Below are positions 1 to 8,507 of a stretch of 64,000 nt of DNA, in pieces. The notes under the pieces were generated by a model, which saw only the letters and a list, made by a program, of their open reading frames with translations, was not told the origin of the DNA and did not search any database. The stretch lies in NCBI RefSeq assembly GCF_000219215.1, contig NC_015723.1:1488001-1552000 (forward strand). Direction: 5' to 3'. This DNA comes from Cupriavidus necator N-1 (GTDB lineage Bacteria > Pseudomonadota > Gammaproteobacteria > Burkholderiales > Burkholderiaceae). Made by a program: the position numbers and the translations under genes. How positions within the stretch are numbered: position 1 is the first letter of the stretch; each line of letters starts with the position of its first letter.

Positions 1-107
1 TCGGTGTCACCCCTACTTGGCGGGGGATAGCCTGTCCTTGCGCGCAGCCACGTAAGCCGCACTGCGGCATTGCCGACGCACGCTCGCCGTGACTCACTAC
101 ACCCTCG

Positions 108-908
108 CTAACAGGCGTCTGCACCAGAGCAGAGCGCAGGAAAATCGCCCGGTCTCAGCCAGCCGGCAATGTACTGCCCCATCGCGTCAAGCAACACGTC
201 AGACGTCAGTCCCGCTGCGCCGGCCAGTGCCGGGCAGATGATCCACGTGGTGCCGTCGTGCTCGAGCACGCGCAAGGTCTTGGGCAAGTCAGCCGGTTGC
301 AGGATGTGGTCGGCGCCGCGCACATTCCCGAGCGCGAACGCCTGCACGAAATCGTCGGCGTGGCGCTCGCCCAGGCATACCACCACCTTTGGCTTCCAGA
401 GCCTGCGGATCCTGTCGATGAAGGCGAAGCGCTGACCTTCGCGGCAAAGCTCGAGGTAACGCTGCCTGGGCACAAGCTCCGGCTGGCCGCGGAATGCCGT
501 CGACCACGGTGTCTGGTTAATCAGCCGCGCTGGCAGCGGAAACAGGCTGAGCTTGAACTCCGCGCCGTGCGGCGCGTACAGATGATGTTCGAAGTAATGC
601 TTCCAGTCCCGCTCGCCCAGGGGCGTGTTGAAGAAATGTGCGCGCGTTGCGGCCATGATTCTTGCAATCTTCTGGTGCGACTGCCAGCGCTCCATGTGGT
701 CGCGGTGCTTGTGGCGGTACGCAGCGTCCCACGCACTGGCTTGCGCGTGCGGAACCAGCGGCGCCACCATCGACTCCGCTCTCGGATGCGGTGAACTGTC
801 ACAAAACCATACTGGCGCGTCCGGATTTCCCCCTTCCATCCCTACATACGACGCGAAATATTCTTCGAGCTGTTCACGCGTAAATACTGTATTCGGTTCT
901 GTTTTCAT
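108..908 (-). CDS. Uncharacterised protein, copy 1 of a three-member local family; possible uracil-DNA-glycosylase-like fold
   Basis: 266 residues from the ATG at 908. The open frame runs further upstream, but the two other copies (2386-3204 and 26415-27362) align from just before the shared VFTR motif, so this start fits best. Conserved blocks are GMEGGNPDAPVWFCD (residues 23-37), an FKLSLFPLP segment, KVVVCLGERHADDF near residue 190 and a WIICPALAGAAGL block near the end. The order (loop after a first strand, a 'VVCLG' strand, a late small-residue loop) recalls the uracil-DNA glycosylase superfamily, but the classical catalytic residues are not evident, so that is inference only. It is divergent from the AraC-type gene at 1255. 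Function unknown. Confidence 0.8.
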   Translation of the reverse strand: MKTEPNTVFTREQLEEYFASYVGMEGGNPDAPVWFCDSSPHPRAESMVAPLVPHAQASAWDAAYRHKHRDHMERWQSHQKIARIMAATRAHFFNTPLGERDWKHYFEHHLYAPHGAEFKLSLFPLPARLINQTPWSTAFRGQPELVPRQRYLELCREGQRFAFIDRIRRLWKPKVVVCLGERHADDFVQAFALGNVRGADHILQPADLPKTLRVLEHDGTTWIICPALAGAAGLTSDVLLDAMGQYIAGWLRPGDFPALCSGADAC

Positions 909-1254
909 GCCTCTACCGCGTGGGTGAGTAAAGGATGCCAAAAGGCTGAGCCCCCGCTCAGCGATTTGTTGCACCACACAAACTAGGCAGCGGCCGGATT
1001 CTGCGCGCGAATCAGCGTGTTTTCTCCCCCCATTCGAGGGATACGTTGTCATCTCGTTTCCCTTCGTAAGCGGGGTAACGTTCAACGCAATATCACGGCA
1101 ATTACGCGCGCGAGGCCTCAATAAACTCGTAGCAAGTCAAGCTACAAGCGTGCCCGCCTGTCATCCGTACGTCGTGCCTTTCGGTTAAAGTAGCCCTCGT
1201 GTGCCAATCTTCTGTACCGTCTGGTAACAGCCAGCAAGCTTCGCGCCATCAATC
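909..1254. other. Divergent intergenic region between copy 1 and the AraC regulator
   Basis: This 346-base region lies between two outward-facing starts and should hold both promoters. A perfect 7-bp hairpin, arms GCTGAGC and GCTCAGC (945-951 and 956-962), sits about 40 bases upstream of the copy 1 start, inside its probable leader. I cannot place -10/-35 boxes with confidence. Confidence 0.45.
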
Positions 1255-2355
1255 GTGTCAAACGTCACTGCCCCATCGCGCCACGCTGCCCACCTCATGC
1301 GCGGCGAACCCGAACGCTTGCCGCACAGCCACTTCGAGGTAGGTGCCGATGGATCGCAGGCCGCCAGAGGTCAGATACTTGCGTGGCGACAACGCGTTGG
1401 GCACGTCATGGACCTGGAAGTCACGCGCGACAGCCTCCTTGCGCCCTTCCACGCAGCCATCGACCGCTACCTGATCGCGGACATGTCTTTCACGGACTGC
1501 CGCTGTGACGGCGTCAGGCTGCAACGCAGCCTCGCGCGTATCTCGACTGACTTGGCACGGCATCACGCGATACAGGTCTTCGTCGAAGGCAGCGCCGGCG
1601 TGGTGGCGGGCGAGCGCCGCAATCCACAGCCGCGCCACGGAGGTATTCTGCTGACGGACCTTGGGCAGCCGATTGAGATGCGGCGCGAGGCAACACGCGC
1701 GCTCTCATTCTTCGTCCCGCGCATCACGATGGAAGCAATTTTCATGGAAGCCGAGGCCGCGCATGGACGTATCGTGGAGACCGACACACCGCTGAGCCGA
1801 CTGGCCGTCGCACACGCCGTCGCGCTCAGTCGCGATCTGCCAACCATGACACCCGAGGCCGCCGTGCACGCCATGCACACCGGAGTGGAGCTGCTGGTCG
1901 GGGCCCTGCGGCGAGGCGTGGGCCTGGACGGCAGCACTCGCGCCGCGGTGCGCAGCGCCGTACTGGCACGCGCCCGTCGGCTGATAGACGCCGATCCCGG
2001 CCAGGCCGGACTGTCGCCCACCAGGCTGCTGTCAAAGCTGGAAATCTCGCGAGCCACCCTTTACCGCTTGTTCGAACCCGAAGGCGGCGTGCAAGCCTAT
2101 ATCCGCAAGAGCCGTCTGCGGGCTGCCGCGCAGGACCTGGTGCGCTACCCCCACCTGGCTGTCAACGACATCGCCTACGGGCTGGGCTTCAACAGCCCGT
2201 CCGACTTTACGCGCGCATTCCGCCGCACCCTCGGCATGTCACCGCGCGACCTGCGGGCCTACGCGACTGACGCCGGCAACCGTGCCTTCTGGCAAGCCGC
2301 GATCGCAGTCCAGGGCAAGGATTATCAGCAATGGATGCAGCGTCATGCCGCGTGA
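1255..2355 (+). CDS. AraC/XylS-family transcriptional regulator
   Basis: About 366 residues from a GTG start; an ATG at 1297 is an alternative. The C-terminal ~100 residues form an AraC DNA-binding domain: a first helix-turn-helix around SKLEISRATLYRLFEP and a second around VNDIAYGLGFNSPSDFTRAF, ending in the family signature region GMSPRDLR. The N-terminal part resembles the ligand/dimerisation region of the AraC group with a DNA-binding domain like that of NitR/FeaR-type activators, but no ligand can be read from it. It lies between two paralogous genes (108-908 and 2386-3204), divergent from the first and convergent with the second, so it may control one or both. Confidence 0.9.
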   Translation: MSNVTAPSRHAAHLMRGEPERLPHSHFEVGADGSQAARGQILAWRQRVGHVMDLEVTRDSLLAPFHAAIDRYLIADMSFTDCRCDGVRLQRSLARISTDLARHHAIQVFVEGSAGVVAGERRNPQPRHGGILLTDLGQPIEMRREATRALSFFVPRITMEAIFMEAEAAHGRIVETDTPLSRLAVAHAVALSRDLPTMTPEAAVHAMHTGVELLVGALRRGVGLDGSTRAAVRSAVLARARRLIDADPGQAGLSPTRLLSKLEISRATLYRLFEPEGGVQAYIRKSRLRAAAQDLVRYPHLAVNDIAYGLGFNSPSDFTRAFRRTLGMSPRDLRAYATDAGNRAFWQAAIAVQGKDYQQWMQRHAA

Positions 2356-2385
2356 TGACACCGCAGCCGCAGTGGCCAAACGGTG

Positions 2386-3204
2386 TCACACCGAGGCTTC
2401 GGGCTCTTCCTGTCGGTGCCGATCGGGCTCTTCTGGCCGTATCTGGAAATCGGCGATCGTCAGCCACTGGCTGATGAAGTGCCCCATTGCATTCAACAGG
2501 ACGTCCGATCCCAGGCCGGCAGCGCCGGCCACCGCCGGGCAGATAACCAGGCGCGTGCCCTGGTCCTGGTAGACGCGCAGTACCCGTGCCTGGTCAGCAG
2601 GCTTCAGGACATGCTCGGTGTATGGCTGGCCGCGCATGCCGAACGCGTGCAAGTAGTCATCCTCGTGACGCTCGCCCAGGCAGATCACCACCTTGGGGCG
2701 CTGGCGCCGGCGCAATGCCTCGATGAAGCGGAAGCGTCCGCCATTGCGGCACAGTGACAGGTAGTTGACCTTGGGATTGAGTTCGGGTTGCTGACCATAC
2801 AGCCGCTTCCAGGGCAGCCCGTTGTCCGCGCGAGTCGGCAGCGGAAACAGGCTTAGCTTGAATTCCCAGCCGCGCGCACGGTAGAGATACTCGGCAAGAT
2901 AGCGCTGCCAGCTGCAGTTATCGCGCCGGGCGAACAACACCATTTCCCAGGCCGCCGACATGATGCGCGCGATGCGCTGGTGCGTCTGCCACCTTGCCAT
3001 ATGGTGTGCGTGAGCGACACGAAAGTGCGCGTCCCAGGCGTTCGGCACTCGCTGCGGAGCCAGCGGCGCCGCCAGCGGCAAGCCCACCGTGGTGGCCACT
3101 TGATCGCAAATCCAGACCGCTGCCGCCGGGTTGCCTCCCTCCATGCCCACGAAGGAAGAAAAATAGGCGTCCAGCTCATCGCGGGTAAAAACGTTCCCTT
3201 TCAT
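2386..3204 (-). CDS. Uncharacterised protein, copy 2 of the local family; possible uracil-DNA-glycosylase-like fold
   Basis: About 272 residues from the ATG at 3204. An in-frame ATG at 3216 is possible, but its AGG lies directly against it, whereas the 3204 start matches the N-termini of the other copies. It keeps the family blocks VFTRDELDAYFSSFVGMEG, FKLSLFPLP, KVVICLGERHEDDY and a VICPAVAGAAGL loop. It replaces the APVWFCDSSP loop of copy 1 by AAVWICDQV, so the residue after Cys-Asp is not fixed. The charged tail (EEPDRHRQEEPEASV) is specific to this copy. It ends 30 bases from the convergent AraC regulator. Function unknown; the fold proposal is inference. Confidence 0.8.
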   Translation of the reverse strand: MKGNVFTRDELDAYFSSFVGMEGGNPAAAVWICDQVATTVGLPLAAPLAPQRVPNAWDAHFRVAHAHHMARWQTHQRIARIMSAAWEMVLFARRDNCSWQRYLAEYLYRARGWEFKLSLFPLPTRADNGLPWKRLYGQQPELNPKVNYLSLCRNGGRFRFIEALRRRQRPKVVICLGERHEDDYLHAFGMRGQPYTEHVLKPADQARVLRVYQDQGTRLVICPAVAGAAGLGSDVLLNAMGHFISQWLTIADFQIRPEEPDRHRQEEPEASV

Positions 3205-3683
3205 GTCTTGTTGCATCCTGCGGAAGATTGCCGTGACACCGGCTTGAGATCGGCACTACCGCGTTGCGCGCAATGCCGACGCAAGACTCTAGCCGTGGCG
3301 GCGCCTCGCACTTGACCATATGTCTCAAAACGGAAGAGAGCGACGTAAAGGTGCCACACAAACATCGCCCCACTTTCCCTTCTTACGCAGGGTACCGACG
3401 GGTCACGCTGCACCGCACTATTCGCACCAGAAACACGAAGCACACCGGCGCCACCAGCGCGCCGGCAGGAAGAGAGCGTTGCAGTTCCAGGGACGGCACT
3501 CAAGGATGCGGCCAGTGGCCGGTCACTAGCTGACCGCAGCCACGCCATGGAACCGACTGCCGCAAGGCAGTCCCGCACGACTCTGCTTTGTCTGCGCCAA
3601 GAGCATGCACACCAAGATGCATGCCAGCGACGAGCCTGGCCGCCACTGTGCACGGCCTGCAAGTTCGGAGGAGAAAAAAGGGC
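3205..3683. other. Intergenic region upstream of the exopolysaccharide locus
   Basis: About 480 bases between the divergent copy 2 gene and the first plus-strand EPS gene. It must contain the promoter of the plus-strand EPS arm. No convincing gene, terminator or repeat is visible; the short open frames here are artefacts of high GC. Confidence 0.4.
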
Positions 3684-5129
3684 ATGGGCACTCGCTTGAG
3701 CGCCCATTACGCGAACGCTTCGGGGGAAGCAATGGGTGTCTATCGCGATATGTTTGCCAGGCATCACGATCAGCTCGCGCTGATGGTGCGCCTGCTCGAC
3801 GCCGGCGCCATCTGGCTTGCGGCAATACTGGCCAGCGAAGTTCGCTTTGCCAGCGCGCACGCGCCGATCCACCTGTTCGTGCAGTATTTCGGCTGCGCGA
3901 TCGCCTTCATCGTGTTGCCCGGGTTCGACCTCTACAGCTCATGGCGTGGCCGTAGCCTGTTCTCGCTCGCCACGCGCCTGCTCTCCGCCTGGAGCCTGGT
4001 CTGGCTGATCAGCATTCTGCTGACCTACCTGCTGCACCAGGCCGACTCCCTCTCCCGCTTGTGGATGGTTTACTGGTACGCCTTCTCGCTGGCCGGCCTG
4101 CTGGGCCTGCGCGTGGCCAGCCGCGTCGTGCTCAACCTGTTGCGCGTCACCGGCGCTAACAGCAAGCGCGTGCTTATCGTTGGGTATGGCCGTACCGGAC
4201 AGGAGATGTACCGCCGCGCGACCGCCAGCCACGCCACCGGATTCAAGATCAGCGGCATCTACGCCCCCGAAGGCGAGCCCACTCCGGAAGGACGCCGGCG
4301 CATCACCGATAGCGCCCAAATCCCCGAGTTCGCACGCGACCAAGGGATCGATGAGATCTGGCTCACCCTGCCGATGAGCGAGTTCCGCCTGATGCAGGAG
4401 ATCAACTTCTCCCTGCGCAATGACTTCATCGACATCAAGTGGATGCCGAGCGTGCTCGACTTCGACCTGCTCAACCACAACGTCGGCAACTTCCTCGGCA
4501 TGCCCGCGGTGGAAATGAACAGACCGCCCGCGCTCGGCGTACGCGGCACGATCAAGGCCATCTTCGACCGAACCTTTGCCGCGCTCGTCCTCATCGCCCT
4601 GTCGCCGCTGTTCCTGATCATTGGCCTCCTGATCAAGCGCGACTCCCCGGGCCCCGTCTTCTTCAAGCAGGAGCGCCTCGGGATGGATGGCCGCGTGATC
4701 CATGTCTACAAGTTCCGCAGCATGAAGGTTCATGCGGAGCATGGCAGCGTGACACAAGCCACCAAAGGCGACAGCCGCATCACGCCGATCGGCGCCTTCC
4801 TGCGCCGCACCAGCCTGGATGAGCTGCCGCAGTTTATCAATGTGCTCAGGGGCGAAATGAGCGTGGTTGGCCCGAGGCCGCATGCCATGGCGCATAACAA
4901 TATGTACAAAGAGCAGTTGGACTTCTACATGATGCGTCACCGCGTCAAGCCCGGCATCACGGGCTGGGCCCAGATCAACGGCTACCGCGGCGAGACCGAC
5001 ACCCTGGACAAGATGGCCAAGCGGGTGGAGCACGACATCTTTTATATCCGGAACTGGTCGTTCTGGATGGATGTGAGGATTATTTTCTGGACGGCGTTCA
5101 AGGGGTGGACGGGGCGGAATGCGTATTGA
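3684..5129 (+). CDS. Undecaprenyl-phosphate sugar phosphotransferase (WcaJ/WbaP type), initiating EPS synthesis
   Basis: It transfers a sugar 1-phosphate (glucose in WcaJ, galactose in WbaP) from UDP-sugar to undecaprenyl phosphate, starting the EPS repeat unit at the inner membrane. About 481 residues. The ATG at 3684 is preceded by GGAGGAG; the open frame begins earlier. The N-terminal part has four hydrophobic segments, followed by a nucleotide-binding-like VLIVGYGRTGQEMYRR region. The C-terminal catalytic bacterial sugar transferase domain starts near FDRTFAALVLIALSPLFL and contains KFRSMK, RRTSLDELPQ, GEMSVVGPRPH and KPGITGWAQ. It overlaps the next gene by 11 bases. Sugar specificity cannot be read; the colanic-acid-like context favours glucose. 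Confidence 0.93.
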   Translation: MGTRLSAHYANASGEAMGVYRDMFARHHDQLALMVRLLDAGAIWLAAILASEVRFASAHAPIHLFVQYFGCAIAFIVLPGFDLYSSWRGRSLFSLATRLLSAWSLVWLISILLTYLLHQADSLSRLWMVYWYAFSLAGLLGLRVASRVVLNLLRVTGANSKRVLIVGYGRTGQEMYRRATASHATGFKISGIYAPEGEPTPEGRRRITDSAQIPEFARDQGIDEIWLTLPMSEFRLMQEINFSLRNDFIDIKWMPSVLDFDLLNHNVGNFLGMPAVEMNRPPALGVRGTIKAIFDRTFAALVLIALSPLFLIIGLLIKRDSPGPVFFKQERLGMDGRVIHVYKFRSMKVHAEHGSVTQATKGDSRITPIGAFLRRTSLDELPQFINVLRGEMSVVGPRPHAMAHNNMYKEQLDFYMMRHRVKPGITGWAQINGYRGETDTLDKMAKRVEHDIFYIRNWSFWMDVRIIFWTAFKGWTGRNAY

Positions 5130-6891
5130 ACCGACGCGCCCGGGCGAGAGCGCCGCAACGCTGCTCTCCCCACGGGGCAGGCTCTGGCTCACCGTCGCCG
5201 CCTTGTTTTGCCTGACCATGCTGGTGGTGGGCAACCTCCCCGGCAACGCGCAGGGGCTCAACCGGGCCTTTGGCGACAAGGTGATGCAGCTTGGCGCCTA
5301 TGCCTGCCTGAGCTGGGCGATCTTCCTGTCCCTCTCCCGATACCGGGCCGCCATCACGCTGGCCAGCATTGCCCTGCTGGGCGGCATGGATGAACTGATT
5401 CAATCGTTGTTTTCGTACCGCTCGTCCGACCTTTCAGACCTGCTGACCGATCTGCTGGCGGCCGCCCTCGCCATTGGCGCCGTCACAGTGGCATCCGCCT
5501 TAATTGCCCGTAAGACGGTGAGCCGCCAAGGCACCGGGCCGGAGTTGCCTGCCAGCGAAAAACCGCCTCCATCCCTCGAACCTTCCGTAGATCCTGGCCA
5601 TGATCCTCACGCTTATCGGGACATTACTCACATGAAGATCCTCATGTACTGCATCAACTACGCGCCCGAACTGACCGGTATTGGCAAATACACGTCGGAA
5701 CAGGCCGAATGGCTGGTGGCGCAGGGGCATGAGGTGCGAGTCATCACCGCACCGCCTTACTATCCCGAATGGAGAATTGCCGAAGGCTTTAGCGCGTCTT
5801 CGTATACCCGGGAAATGCGCAACGGCGTCACGGTGCTGCGCGCGCCCCTCTGGGTACCGCGCAAGCCCTCCGGGCTCAAGCGCCTGGTTCACCTCGCAAC
5901 CTTCGCCGCCAGTACCCTGCCCTTGCTCTTCTGGCAGGCGCGTTGGAAGCCCGATGCCGTCTTCGTTGTCGAACCTCCGCTGTTCTGCTCTCCGGCGACC
6001 CTGCTCTTCGGCAAGGTGTTCGGGAGCAAAACCTGGCTGCATATCCAGGACTTTGAAGTCGACGCGGCCTTCGCTCTGGGCCTGCTGAAGAGCAAGCGCG
6101 CACGACAACTTGTAGAGCGGGTCGAACGTTGGCTGGTGCGCAAATTCGACCGCGTGTCGACGATTTCGCAAGCCATGAAACGTCTTGCGCAAGCTAAGGG
6201 CGTCGACGCAAACCGGCTGGTCCATTTTCCCAACTGGGTCGATGTCGCATCCATCCATCCGGGCGTGGATGGTCAAGGCATTCGAGAGGCACTCGGAATC
6301 CCGAAAAACGCGATTGTCGCGCTCTACTCGGGAAACATGGGGCGAAAGCAAGGCCTGGAAATGCTTGGCGAAGCCGCCGGCATCCTCCGCCACTCGGAAA
6401 AGGTCCACTTCATAATCTGTGGCCATGGGCCGGGCAAGGCCGAACTGGAGAAGGCATGCGAGCAACTTCCCCGCACTCACTTCCTGCCCCTGCAACCTGT
6501 GGAGCGCCTCCCGTTGCTTCTCGCGAGCGCAGACATCCATCTATTGCCGCAACGTGCCGACGCGGCAGACCTTGTCATGCCATCAAAACTAACGGGCATG
6601 CTCGCCAGCGGAAAGGCAATCGTCGCCACGGCCGGCAATGACACCGAGGTGGCCCACGTCGTCAAGGGGCGCGGTATCGTGGTAGCACCAGGCAATTCAT
6701 TGGCGCTGGCGACAGCGATCCAGACCCTCGCGGACAACGATGCGCTTCGCACCACCTATGGTGCCGCCGCTCGCCAATACGCGGAAACCAACCTGGCACT
6801 GGACAGCCTGCTGGCCTGCTTCGAGGAAAGCCTGACGGCAGCCATTCATGAAGGCGCCGTTAGCGGACGCCCGGCAGCGCGCAGGTCATAG
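5119..6891 (+). CDS. VanZ-like domain fused to a WcaI-type glycosyltransferase
   Basis: 590 residues in one unbroken frame. Residues 20-130 are a VanZ-like membrane domain with hydrophobic segments and the family pattern DKVMQLGAYACLSWA followed by DELIQSLFSYRSSDLSDLLTD. After a Pro-rich linker, a second domain begins at about residue 172 (MKILMYCINYAPELTGIGKY). It is a GT4/GT-B glycosyltransferase of the colanic acid WcaI kind, with the donor-site region MPSKLTGMLASGKAIVAT. The linker ends in an ATG at 5632 that could start a separate glycosyltransferase, but only a weak ribosome site precedes it. WcaI homologues are normally stand-alone, so the fusion is unusual. It overlaps the upstream gene by 11 bases, implying translational coupling. 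Confidence 0.9.
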   Translation: MRIEPTRPGESAATLLSPRGRLWLTVAALFCLTMLVVGNLPGNAQGLNRAFGDKVMQLGAYACLSWAIFLSLSRYRAAITLASIALLGGMDELIQSLFSYRSSDLSDLLTDLLAAALAIGAVTVASALIARKTVSRQGTGPELPASEKPPPSLEPSVDPGHDPHAYRDITHMKILMYCINYAPELTGIGKYTSEQAEWLVAQGHEVRVITAPPYYPEWRIAEGFSASSYTREMRNGVTVLRAPLWVPRKPSGLKRLVHLATFAASTLPLLFWQARWKPDAVFVVEPPLFCSPATLLFGKVFGSKTWLHIQDFEVDAAFALGLLKSKRARQLVERVERWLVRKFDRVSTISQAMKRLAQAKGVDANRLVHFPNWVDVASIHPGVDGQGIREALGIPKNAIVALYSGNMGRKQGLEMLGEAAGILRHSEKVHFIICGHGPGKAELEKACEQLPRTHFLPLQPVERLPLLLASADIHLLPQRADAADLVMPSKLTGMLASGKAIVATAGNDTEVAHVVKGRGIVVAPGNSLALATAIQTLADNDALRTTYGAAARQYAETNLALDSLLACFEESLTAAIHEGAVSGRPAARRS

Positions 6892-6906
6892 GCGGAAAGG
6901 AGACCG

Positions 6907-7494
6907 ATGAGCGTATCACCTACCAGCCCGAATACCATGATCATCGAAGGCAACGACCCGACAGTCGAGCCTTCTTTCACGCTGCGCAATCGCCTGACGC
7001 GCCAGCTTTGGAACTCGGTATGGCTGTTCCTGTTCCGCCCAAGCCCGCGCCCGCTCCACGCGTGGCGCGCCTTTTTGCTGCGCGTCTTCGGTGCAAGGCT
7101 GGGTACCGACGTACACGTGTACCCGGCGGTGAAAATCTGGGCGCCTTGGAATCTCGACATAGGTAACAACGTCGGAATTGCCGATGGCGTCACCCTCTAC
7201 AACATGAGCTTTCTAAGAATCGGCGACTACGCAGTCATTTCCCAGGGAGCCCATCTTTGCGGCGGATCACATGACTACAACTCGCCGAATTTCCAACTGA
7301 TTGCTGAACCGATCACCGTGGAGAAGCATGTCTGGATTTGCGCTGAAGCCTTCATCTCGCAAGGCGTAACGCTTCCACCCGGAGCCGTCGTCGCCGCGCG
7401 CTCGGTCGTCAGCAAGCCTTTGGAACATTCGTGGACGGTCTATGCCGGCGTACCGGCTAAGCCCATTGGCAAGAGAACTCCGCATGACAAATAG
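6907..7494 (+). CDS. WcaF-like hexapeptide-repeat acetyltransferase
   Basis: 195 residues. It is predicted to add an acetyl group from acetyl-CoA to a sugar of the EPS repeat unit. Left-handed beta-helix repeats run from about residue 75 to 185 (LGTDVHVYPAVKIWAPWNL, IGNNVGIADGVTLY, IGDYAVISQGAHLCGGSHDY), with the catalytic His in GGSHDY. The VYAGVPAKPIG end is typical of this LbH acetyltransferase family. It lies 15 bases after the VanZ-glycosyltransferase gene, with an AAAGGAG site just before its ATG. Its last 11 bases overlap the following glycosyltransferase. Confidence 0.92.
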   Translation: MSVSPTSPNTMIIEGNDPTVEPSFTLRNRLTRQLWNSVWLFLFRPSPRPLHAWRAFLLRVFGARLGTDVHVYPAVKIWAPWNLDIGNNVGIADGVTLYNMSFLRIGDYAVISQGAHLCGGSHDYNSPNFQLIAEPITVEKHVWICAEAFISQGVTLPPGAVVAARSVVSKPLEHSWTVYAGVPAKPIGKRTPHDK

Positions 7495-8374
7495 CAAGCA
7501 CGGCATTTCAATTCTTATCCTCACTAAGAATGAAGAACAGGATCTTCCGGGATGCCTACGGAGCGTCGCTTGGTCCGACGACATTCACGTGTTTGATTCA
7601 GGTAGCACCGACCAAACTGTTGACGTCGCCCAGCAGTTCGGCGCAACGGTGAGTTGCCGAACCTATAACTCGCCGATCGCATTTGGTGGTGATGAAGCCA
7701 CACACAGAAACTGGGGTCTACAGAATTTGCCATTCAAGCATCCCTGGGTGTTCTGCATCGATGCAGATGAGCGGATAACCCCGGCACTAGTACAGAACCT
7801 CATCAGGGCAGTTAAGTCTGCAAAAGAGGAAGTCGCGTTCAGCGTAAGGCGACGTGATTTCTTTATGGGAACCTGGCTCAGACACGTCCAGGCCTCTCCG
7901 TACTACCTGCGCCTATTCCGCCCCGAGAAGATGCGCTATGAGCGACTCATCAATCCTATCTTGATCCCAGACGGACCCACGGCCAAGATCCCTGGCTACC
8001 TCGATCATTTTCCGTTCAGCAAAGGCTTGAATCACTGGATAAACCGGCACAATAACTACAGCACTCTGGAAGCCAAGCAGATTATCGAGAATCGGCGACG
8101 TCAACCAACCTTCAGCATTATAAAGGCGTTCACATGCTCCGATTTTCATCAAAGGAGATTCCACCAGAAAGAAATCTTCTACCGACTACCAATTCGACCG
8201 CTTATGAAATTCTTGATTCTGTATTTCGGAAAGCGAGGCTTTTTAGACGGCAGAGCCGGATTCACATACGCTACACTGCAATCGATCTACGAGTACTTTA
8301 TTGTCCTGAAGACACAAGAGCTTTCATCCGAAAAGCTGGCGCAACATCCTACGGAGATTATGGTGCGAGAATAA
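7484..8374 (+). CDS. Family-2 glycosyltransferase (WaaE/KdtX-like)
   Basis: 296 residues from the ATG at 7484, which overlaps the end of the acetyltransferase; the open frame extends 42 bases further upstream. It has a GT-A fold: ISILILTKNEEQDLPGCL at the N-terminus, then WSDDIHVFDSGSTDQT, and the acidic motif FCIDADERITPAL that holds the metal-binding DxD-like site. The C-terminal half (HFPFSKGLNHWINRHNNYS) matches the WaaE/KdtX subgroup of lipopolysaccharide-core and EPS glycosyltransferases. It is the last gene of the plus-strand EPS arm. Base composition is already lower in GC than the upstream genes. Acceptor and donor are unknown. Confidence 0.9.
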   Translation: MTNSKHGISILILTKNEEQDLPGCLRSVAWSDDIHVFDSGSTDQTVDVAQQFGATVSCRTYNSPIAFGGDEATHRNWGLQNLPFKHPWVFCIDADERITPALVQNLIRAVKSAKEEVAFSVRRRDFFMGTWLRHVQASPYYLRLFRPEKMRYERLINPILIPDGPTAKIPGYLDHFPFSKGLNHWINRHNNYSTLEAKQIIENRRRQPTFSIIKAFTCSDFHQRRFHQKEIFYRLPIRPLMKFLILYFGKRGFLDGRAGFTYATLQSIYEYFIVLKTQELSSEKLAQHPTEIMVRE

Positions 8375-8507
8375 AATCCCATCGTCGAATCGAGCGCTGG
8401 ATATATGCAACGAGACTCTCGTCACCTTATGCAATCCGTGATCGTTTCGTTGCTCTCTCTCAAAGTTCTCCAAGCCGCTCAACTGGAGGACCTGCTTTAC
8501 ATGTATG

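Noticed and set aside
3939..5279. A 446-codon frame on the minus strand opposite the WcaJ-type gene
   Set aside because: Antisense of a well supported gene, with no ribosome site or known domain.
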